A DNA stretch of 10,694 nucleotides, from the NCBI GenBank assembly GCA_028699795.1, contig JAQVTZ010000052.1:1-10694 (forward strand), in the 5' to 3' direction. Position numbers and translations under genes: made by a program. A model generated the notes under the pieces. That model was not told where the DNA came from, made no database searches, and worked only from the letters and a program-made list of their open reading frames with translations. Origin of the DNA: Clostridia bacterium. GTDB taxonomy: Bacteria; Bacillota; Clostridia; Christensenellales; DTU072. This document shows positions 5,977 to 10,694 of this stretch, one piece after another (the first letter of the stretch is position 1; the number at the start of each line of letters is the position of its first letter).

Positions 5977-6699
5977 TTAAAAAACGAGTTTGGAAGCGGC
6001 TCCTTGGTCCAACACGATAACGACATCGTTGTGTTGTTGCAGAACACTTGCAGGGCAGGAGGGATCGGATTTTCCTTTTAGCGCTTTGGCAATTGCATCC
6101 GCCTTATTGGTACCTGTGGCTACCAAAAGCAGCCTTTTTGCGGCCATAATATCTTTGATTCCCATTGTGATGGCGCGTCTGGGCACTTCATTTATCGATT
6201 GGAAAAATCTTGCGTTGGCATCAATCGTGGATTGATTCAAAGTAACGGTATGCGTGCGGCTTTCGAAGGGGGTGCCCGGTTCGTTAAACGCGATATGACC
6301 ATTGGTCCCGATGCCCAACAATTGAATATCGCGAGGAAGCGTATCCAATAATGCGTCGTATCTTCGACATTCGGCAACGGGATCGCCTGTTCCGTCGGGA
6401 ACAAAGGTGTTTTGCAGAGGGATATCAATCTTATTAAAGAGATTGGTTTGCATAAAATAACGGTAGCTTTGGTCGTGCGTTGCGGAAAGTCCCACATACT
6501 CGTCCAAATTGACGGTGCGGATTTCTTTATAAGAAATTTTTTGCGCGCAATCTTCCGCCATAAGGCGATAGATCCCCAAAGGGGTGGAACCAGTCGCCAA
6601 ACCCAATACTGCGCGGGGGTTTGACTTCACAATGTCTTTGATATAGCCGTAAGCTATTGTACTGAGCTCTTCATAATCTTTTGCAATAAATATTTTCAT
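5977..6699 (-). CDS. nagB: Glucosamine-6-phosphate deaminase
   Basis: This 240-residue cytoplasmic enzyme converts glucosamine-6-phosphate to fructose-6-phosphate and ammonia, feeding amino sugars into glycolysis. The phosphate-binding loop is LATGSTPLGIY (34-44). D66 in NLDEYVG is the proton-transfer Asp, and GIGTNGHIAFNEPG (129-142) holds the ring-opening H135 and E140. N133 stands where E. coli has Asp, which is usual in Bacillus-type NagB. The length fits the short Gram-positive form of about 240 residues, which lacks the E. coli C-terminal extension. The ATG at 6699 is preceded by AAAGGG with suitable spacing. It has its own promoter (6754-6782) with a palindrome upstream. The HGSNAT-like gene follows after 48 bases with no terminator between, so they may be co-transcribed. 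No nagA or sugar transporter gene is in the window. Confidence 0.96.
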   Translation of the reverse strand: MKIFIAKDYEELSTIAYGYIKDIVKSNPRAVLGLATGSTPLGIYRLMAEDCAQKISYKEIRTVNLDEYVGLSATHDQSYRYFMQTNLFNKIDIPLQNTFVPDGTGDPVAECRRYDALLDTLPRDIQLLGIGTNGHIAFNEPGTPFESRTHTVTLNQSTIDANARFFQSINEVPRRAITMGIKDIMAAKRLLLVATGTNKADAIAKALKGKSDPSCPASVLQQHNDVVIVLDQGAASKLVF

Positions 6700-6753
6700 T
6701 GTTTCCCTTTTGTTCTTCCTTTACTTCGGTATTATTATTGGCTTGTTTGTTGA

Positions 6754-6782
6754 ATCTTATCATTTTTTTGCAAAGAAAGCAA
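6754..6782 (-). promoter_or_regulatory. Promoter of nagB
   Basis: On the minus strand TTGCTT (6777-6782), 17 bases, then TAAGAT (6754-6759), with TG one base upstream of the -10. Transcription would start near 6747 and give a leader of about 48 bases ending in the AAAGGG ribosome binding site. Confidence 0.75.
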
Positions 6783-6791
6783 CTTTTACGG

Positions 6792-6804
6792 ATTGATAAT
6801 CAAT
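6792..6804. promoter_or_regulatory. Palindrome ATTGATAATCAAT, possible operator upstream of nagB
   Basis: ATTGAT and ATCAAT form a perfect six-base inverted repeat around a single A, nine bases upstream of the nagB -35 box. This is a typical site for an activator or upstream-binding regulator. It does not match the GntR/NagR-type site I know for Bacillus nag genes. The core TGATAATCA loosely recalls a Fur half-site, but the full Fur box is absent. Confidence 0.45.
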
Positions 6805-6826
6805 AGGAGACTCGTTACTTTTAAGT

Positions 6827-6844
6827 ATTTTCTAAAAAGAAAAT
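6827..6844. repeat. AT-rich inverted repeat in the nagB/ABC intergenic region
   Basis: ATTTTCT and AGAAAAT form a perfect seven-base inverted repeat around AAAA. TACTT/AAGTA (6816-6820 and 6823-6827) abuts it. It could be a weak structure, a binding site, or AT-rich chance. It lies between the two divergent promoters and ends in no T tract on either strand, so it is not a typical terminator. Confidence 0.35.
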
Positions 6845-6911
6845 CTTATATTTGGAAAAAAGCTATTGTAACGGCGAGGTCCAACCCACTATCATATTGT
6901 AAATTTATATA

Positions 6912-6941
6912 TTGACAACAGTATATATGTAGTGTTATAAT
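6912..6941 (+). promoter_or_regulatory. Consensus promoter of the ABC exporter operon
   Basis: Perfect TTGACA (6912-6917), an 18-base spacer and perfect TATAAT (6936-6941), with TG at 6933-6934 making an extended -10. This is the strongest promoter in the window. Transcription would start near 6948, leaving a leader of about 43 bases. Confidence 0.88.
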
Positions 6942-6946
6942 CACTA
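6930..6946 (+). promoter_or_regulatory. Symmetric arms around the -10 of the ABC operon, possible operator
   Basis: TAGTG (6930-6934) and CACTA (6942-6946) form a five-base inverted repeat exactly flanking the -10 box (TAGTGTTATAATCACTA). A near-consensus promoter with an operator on its -10 would be strong but repressible. Two-gene exporters of this kind are often controlled by small GntR-type (YtrA-like) repressors; none is encoded next to it here. Confidence 0.45.
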
Positions 6947-6990
6947 ATGTAATTTTAAATATTATAATATAATAGGCGGGCTCACGACAA

Positions 6991-7719
6991 ATGTTAGAAA
7001 TCTCCCATCTGTACAAAAAATATCTCAACAGCGAACGGTTCGCGGTCGAAGACCTCAATTTGTCGCTCAAGGGCGGCGAAATCTTCGGATTTTTGGGCAA
7101 AAACGGCGCGGGTAAATCCACTACGATTAAGTGTCTTACGGGTATCTATCCATACAGTTCGGGCAGCATAAAGATTTGCGGTCACGATATCGGCAAAGAC
7201 CCTATCAATGCAAAACTGAATATGGGCTATGTGCCAGATGATCATTCGGTTTACGAGAAGATGACGGGTGGCGAGTATGTTAATTATATCGCAGATTTAT
7301 ACAAGGTTGCGCGCAAAGACAGAGAAGAAAGATTGCAAAAGTTTTTGGTACAATTTCGTCTTACCAAAGCAATAGATTTACAAATTAAATCCTATTCCCA
7401 CGGCATGAAACAAAAAATATGCATCATAGGCGCGCTAATTCACAACCCCAAGCTGTGGGTATTGGACGAACCCATGATGGGACTAGATCCTCAATCCATG
7501 GTAGAAATTCTTAAGAGAATGCATGAGCATTGCGAGGCAGGCAACACTATTTTTTTCTCCAGCCACAACCTCGACCTTGTCGCCAAAATTTGCGACAGGG
7601 TCGCTATCATTAACGACGGCAAACTGTACGATGTCATAGACCTTCATGTCAAAGGTAACAAAGAAACGCTGGAAAACACTTTTCTTAAGATTACAACCAG
7701 CGAAGAAGACATGCAATAA
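6991..7719 (+). CDS. ABC transporter ATP-binding protein
   Basis: This 242-residue cytoplasmic subunit powers the exporter by hydrolysing ATP. Motifs in order: Walker A GKNGAGKST (36-44), a Q-loop region reading GYVPDD (79-84) in which the usual Gln is replaced, signature SHGMKQ (136-141, a variant of LSGGQ), Walker B LWVLDEP (155-161) with D159 and E160, D-loop GLDP, and switch H192 in SSHNLD. The variant signature and PDD loop are typical of BcrA/YtrB/EcsA-like ATPases that pair with large ABC-2-type permeases. The start at 6991 has only a modest ribosome binding site (AGGCGGG, 6974-6980). The permease gene begins 11 bases after the stop, so the two form an operon from the 6912-6941 promoter. 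The cargo is unknown; peptides, antibiotics or lipids are usual for such systems. Confidence 0.95.
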   Translation: MLEISHLYKKYLNSERFAVEDLNLSLKGGEIFGFLGKNGAGKSTTIKCLTGIYPYSSGSIKICGHDIGKDPINAKLNMGYVPDDHSVYEKMTGGEYVNYIADLYKVARKDREERLQKFLVQFRLTKAIDLQIKSYSHGMKQKICIIGALIHNPKLWVLDEPMMGLDPQSMVEILKRMHEHCEAGNTIFFSSHNLDLVAKICDRVAIINDGKLYDVIDLHVKGNKETLENTFLKITTSEEDMQ

Positions 7720-7730
7720 GCGGTGGGGTC

Positions 7731-9338
7731 ATGAAAAACATATATACATTGTTAAAATTAGAATTCAAAAACAAGTTCGGCGATTTCTCTTACAAAAGCG
7801 GGAAATCCTGGACAAAGCTAATTGCTACCCTTTTCTTCTTTGCGCTTATTCTCCTTATTGTTTACTTTGGCGCGACTACCGTGTTTCATATGTTCGATAA
7901 GGCGGGGATGGCGTACGAAGCGCTTGTTATTTTGTTTACCGTTCTTTTTGCTTATCTCATTATTTCGGGGACAAGCAGTACTGTCAAAGTACTATATTAT
8001 AAAGGTGACAACGAAATTTTGATGCGGTTTCCCGTTACGGGAGCGCAAATCTTCGTTTCCAAAACTCTCTTTTTAATTATCAATCAGTTCATTTCATCCC
8101 TTGTAATTACGCTGCCCTTTATGTTTGCGTATTCCAATGTGGTAGATGTTTCCGCCGCGTTTGTCAAAATGGTGCCTGTCGTTATAGTGTATTTGGTGCT
8201 GATACCCTTCTTTTTATCCAATATCCTTGCCATACCTATGATGCATCTTACCAACCGCATTCGCAACAAGTTTATTATACTTATTATCGGGATGTCGCTT
8301 ATTATGTCGGTGGTATTTGCAGTGTATATGCTGATATTCGACAAAATCATTACATTCTTAAGAGACAGCAGTTTTTCGGTGTTTTCGGAAGAAGTCGTGG
8401 CAATGATTAAAAATGTAGTCCAATACTTTTTCCCTTCTAAGTTTTTTGCCGATATCCTGCTGGAACAAAATCTTTTATTATCCTATGGCGTGTTAAGTGG
8501 TTTGATGTTGCTGTTTATGGGCGGAATGATTGCCGTAATCGCGGCTTTGTACCAAAAAACCTTGCTAAAGAATATAGAAATAGAGGGAAGCGCGTTCAAA
8601 CGCAAAACCCGCATGAAGGTGCGCAGTCTCAACGCGACCATTTTGCGCAAAGAGTTCGTGCAGGTGTTCCGCTCCATCAATTACGGCTTCCAGTACTTTG
8701 TCATGGCTTGCTCGATGCCCGTGATGGTATACTTTTGCAACAAAATCGCCACAAGTATCGGTCGTAACGATATCGGCGACCAAATATCTTTGGGGCTTAC
8801 ACTATTGGTGATGCTGATCTTTATGACCATTATCACATCTTTCGCGTCTACTTCGGTCAGTCGTGAAGGCCGCAACTTTTACCAAACAAAGGTGCTTCCC
8901 GTGTCGATTCACAGGCAGATGGGCATAAAGTTTCTAATGTATATGATTGTGTCTTTCCTTGCCAATCTTGTGTGTGTCGGGATGTTGGTTTTCCTTAAGC
9001 AAATGGATTACCTCACGGGGCTATGGGTATTCGGTATCGTGCAGTCCAGCGCCGCCGCGCTTACTTTGTACGGTATGCGTATGGATATCAACAAACCGCA
9101 ATTCAATCTGTCTGGAGAGGGAGAAGTGGTAAGCAATTCCGCCAATACAACAGGCGCGGTCGCTTTGGGTTTCTTTATCTCTTTGCTAGAAGGGATGGCG
9201 GCTATGGTGTTAGCATATATCGCGACACCCCAATTCATGATTATCGTGTGCTCTGTCATCGCGCTTTTGTTCTTTGCAATAAGCCTGTTCGTCTATTTTT
9301 TCAAGATGGAGAAGGCTTACAACAAAATTGCAAAATAA
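7731..9338 (+). CDS. ABC exporter permease (large ABC-2-like, about 12 membrane segments)
   Basis: This 535-residue membrane protein is the channel partner of the ATPase just upstream. It has an amphipathic basic N-terminus (LLKLEFKNKFG), then about twelve hydrophobic segments in two halves (roughly 29-49, 62-82, 111-133, 145-167, 181-203, 250-274, then 320-336, 352-372, 398-422, 428-450, 474-498, 502-525). A basic cytoplasmic loop (about 289-315, SAFKRKTRMKVRS then LRKEFVQVFRS) begins the second half and resembles the N-terminus, suggesting internal duplication. This is the size and layout of clostridial ABC-2-type permeases of over 500 residues. SREGRNFYQTKVLPVS (377-392) resembles a coupling stretch of such permeases. 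The ribosome binding site is weak (GGTGGGG near 7722-7728). No accessory or immunity gene follows, so the cargo cannot be deduced. Confidence 0.9.
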   Translation: MKNIYTLLKLEFKNKFGDFSYKSGKSWTKLIATLFFFALILLIVYFGATTVFHMFDKAGMAYEALVILFTVLFAYLIISGTSSTVKVLYYKGDNEILMRFPVTGAQIFVSKTLFLIINQFISSLVITLPFMFAYSNVVDVSAAFVKMVPVVIVYLVLIPFFLSNILAIPMMHLTNRIRNKFIILIIGMSLIMSVVFAVYMLIFDKIITFLRDSSFSVFSEEVVAMIKNVVQYFFPSKFFADILLEQNLLLSYGVLSGLMLLFMGGMIAVIAALYQKTLLKNIEIEGSAFKRKTRMKVRSLNATILRKEFVQVFRSINYGFQYFVMACSMPVMVYFCNKIATSIGRNDIGDQISLGLTLLVMLIFMTIITSFASTSVSREGRNFYQTKVLPVSIHRQMGIKFLMYMIVSFLANLVCVGMLVFLKQMDYLTGLWVFGIVQSSAAALTLYGMRMDINKPQFNLSGEGEVVSNSANTTGAVALGFFISLLEGMAAMVLAYIATPQFMIIVCSVIALLFFAISLFVYFFKMEKAYNKIAK

Positions 9339-9377
9339 TGGGAGAGAAACACGACTTCTGCACAAATGTGCCGATAA

Positions 9378-9470
9378 GGTAACCTAATAGCACGAAAAAG
9401 GGTAACCGGGCAAATAGAAAACAATCAAAGGCATGACGAATGGTTGAAACATCAGATGAATTAGGTTGTT
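9378..9470 (+). other. Distant inverted repeat in the gap before the Ig-like protein gene
   Basis: AACCTAAT (9381-9388) is the exact reverse complement of ATTAGGTT (9460-9467). In RNA the helix could grow by three G-U pairs to 11 pairs enclosing about 71 bases. The 172-base gap (9339-9510) also holds two GGTAACC copies (9378-9384, 9401-9407) and a short GCACA/TGTGC palindrome (9360-9371). It could be a structured leader or the 3' end of the exporter transcript. I see no T-tract terminator. TTGAAA at 9444-9449 is a possible -35, but its -10 (GTTAAT, 9468-9473) is poor. Confidence 0.3.
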
Positions 9471-9510
9471 AATTCTTAAGCAAAAGATAAAAGGGAGACT
9501 TAAAAGTAAA

Positions 9511-10694
9511 ATGAAAAAGTTTCTGATTGGGATAGTTTTTATCATACCGGTGATTATTGTTCTCGCAATAACGGCAACGGGACATATTATTGCGCTAAGC
9601 AATCCTCTTAATGCAGGGCGTATGGAATTGCGTGACGGCAATAACGAAATCATCGAACAAAATAAAAACGATATCTTCTATATAGATGCGAGCGACGACA
9701 GCCAATTTATCGTAATTGATCTTTATCCGGCCATTACGGACCAAAGTATTATCTACCGAATCAATAAAGACTTACCCAATGCCGGTGATATGGATTTTGT
9801 GCAAGAAGAGGGTACCAACCATTACCGTTTTGTGCCTTTGTTCGACGAATATGGCAGGGCCAAGAGCGGGGTAGTACAGATTACGATTTACGCGGCGAAC
9901 AACATCAGCGTCAGCAGAACCATAACCGTAGTGATTCGCTCCGAAATCATAACTGGGATTGAGATTTATAATGAAGAAGGAGTCGTTATAGAGGGAGGAC
10001 TAGAGCTTAACGCGCCTATGCAATTGTATTGTGATATTGCTCCGATGGATGCATTAGATTACCAAAATTTTAACTGGACAAGCAGTGATCCTTCTGTTGT
10101 GCGGGTATCTGGCAACGGATTTATCACACCGCTTGCGCGCGGCAATGCGACCGTAAGCGTTAACGCGCTCGATAAAAAAGGCAACATGCACAGCGCGGAG
10201 TTGCAGGTCAATACCGAAAACGCCCTGGTTAAAGCCGTCAAGATAAAGACTTCCACCGAAATTTCTATAAATTGGATTAAATCCAACTTACTGTTATCTT
10301 CTTCGGCGGAAGTTAGCGCAACCCAAGAAGGCTCTTACATTGTATCCGAAAACGGGTTGCAATACATCTTATCCGTATCGCATTGCGACTATGACGAAGC
10401 GGTTTTCTCCGCTGCGTTAAGCACACTTTATACCCAAAACGGGCCGTATTATTTAGAGCTGCATTATGCCGATGTCAATCGCAACGGGCAGATACCGCAG
10501 GCAACTTTTGAAGTCAGTGATCCTACCGTATTGCAATTGGATACCGCCAAGAATATGATTATTCCTCTTAGAGCAGGCTCTGCGCAATTGATTGCGCATT
10601 ATAATGGCAGTACGGTAACGACCTCCGTTACGGTAAAAGAACGCCCATCTGCATTCAATTTGCTCTATACCGATTCCGATGCGCAACTGGGCAG
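9511..10694 (+). CDS. Large exported protein with bacterial Ig-like domains (C-terminus beyond window)
   Basis: The frame is open for 394 codons to the window edge. The N-terminus MKKFLIGIVFIIPVIIVLAI is a signal peptide or uncleaved membrane anchor (about 4-30) without a lipobox Cys. The rest is beta-rich. Residues about 146-235 look like a Big_2-type domain: TGIEIY at the start, then WTSSDPSVVRVSGNG (189-203), PLARGNATVSVNA. A second similar unit lies at about 311-377 (QATFEVSDPTVLQLD, IPLRAGSAQLIAHY, TVTTSVTVKE). Residues 31-145 are likely another beta domain. Such proteins usually sit on the cell surface and bind glycans, proteins or other cells. The start is the only ATG near GGGAG (9493-9497), though the spacing is long. 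It lies 172 bases after the exporter permease on the same strand; whether they share a transcript is unclear. Export and Ig-like repeats are fairly sure; function is unknown. Confidence 0.88.
   Translation, partial: MKKFLIGIVFIIPVIIVLAITATGHIIALSNPLNAGRMELRDGNNEIIEQNKNDIFYIDASDDSQFIVIDLYPAITDQSIIYRINKDLPNAGDMDFVQEEGTNHYRFVPLFDEYGRAKSGVVQITIYAANNISVSRTITVVIRSEIITGIEIYNEEGVVIEGGLELNAPMQLYCDIAPMDALDYQNFNWTSSDPSVVRVSGNGFITPLARGNATVSVNALDKKGNMHSAELQVNTENALVKAVKIKTSTEISINWIKSNLLLSSSAEVSATQEGSYIVSENGLQYILSVSHCDYDEAVFSAALSTLYTQNGPYYLELHYADVNRNGQIPQATFEVSDPTVLQLDTAKNMIIPLRAGSAQLIAHYNGSTVTTSVTVKERPSAFNLLYTDSDAQLG

Noticed and set aside
6792..6804. Fur box upstream of nagB
   Set aside because: Only the short TGATAATCA core resembles it; the 19-base Fur consensus is absent and no iron-related gene is nearby.
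6963..6973. Two further TATAAT hexamers close to the ABC ATPase start
   Set aside because: They lie in a run of AT repeats without a matching -35 box; the TTGACA-18-TATAAT pair upstream is far better.
9378..9407. GGTAACC direct repeats as an attachment site or start of a repeat array
   Set aside because: There are only two 7-base copies, with no integrase, no duplication of flanks and no further units.
1..10694. Defence system, prophage, transposon or CRISPR array
   Set aside because: I found no nuclease, recombinase, transposase, phage structural motif, terminal inverted repeats or regularly spaced repeats; the genes read as ordinary chromosomal functions.

Overview
The window looks like chromosomal DNA of a low-to-moderate GC Gram-positive bacterium, probably an uncultured gut-type Clostridia/Bacillota lineage. 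The evidence is sigma-A-like promoters with extended -10 boxes, strong AGGAGG-type ribosome binding sites, a protein with a SipW/TasA-type signal region, a YpsC/RlmL-like RNA methyltransferase, a Bacillota-style NagB, and a clostridial-type two-gene ABC exporter. I could run no similarity search, so the lineage is inference. Every protein assignment rests on motifs read by eye.

Layout. Positions 1-1034 (minus strand) hold the N-terminus of an unrecognised protein, a clear intrinsic terminator, and a small secreted beta-rich protein with a SipW/TasA-like signal segment. Positions 1034-2923 (minus) encode a membrane-anchored sulfatase of the cysteine (formylglycine) type, starting at TTG. A divergent promoter region separates it from a THUMP/SAM RNA methyltransferase (3114-4238, plus). 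That gene is followed by its own strong promoter and an Lgt-family membrane protein (4327-5145, plus). The 3' end of the Lgt-like gene overlaps by 33 bp the end of a convergent HGSNAT-like (DUF1624) membrane acyltransferase gene (5113-5928, minus), which lies directly downstream of nagB (5977-6699, minus). A 291-bp divergent intergenic region follows, with near-consensus promoters on both sides and several palindromes. It leads into an ABC exporter operon (ATPase 6991-7719, permease 7731-9338, plus). The window ends inside a large secreted or anchored protein with bacterial Ig-like domains (9511 onward).

How the genes may relate. nagB and the HGSNAT-like acyltransferase form a plausible amino-sugar pair. 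The nearby surface sulfatase would fit the use or modification of sulfated amino-sugar glycans, but this link is inference from proximity. The rlmL-like and lgt-like genes are probably separate housekeeping units.

I see no mobile element, CRISPR array, tRNA, rRNA or phage gene. I also see no convincing new multi-gene system. The points most worth a second look are the polytopic membrane/sulfatase fusion, the Lgt paralogue without canonical catalytic residues, palindromes that coincide with -10 boxes, and a methyltransferase gene that appears to start without a leader.
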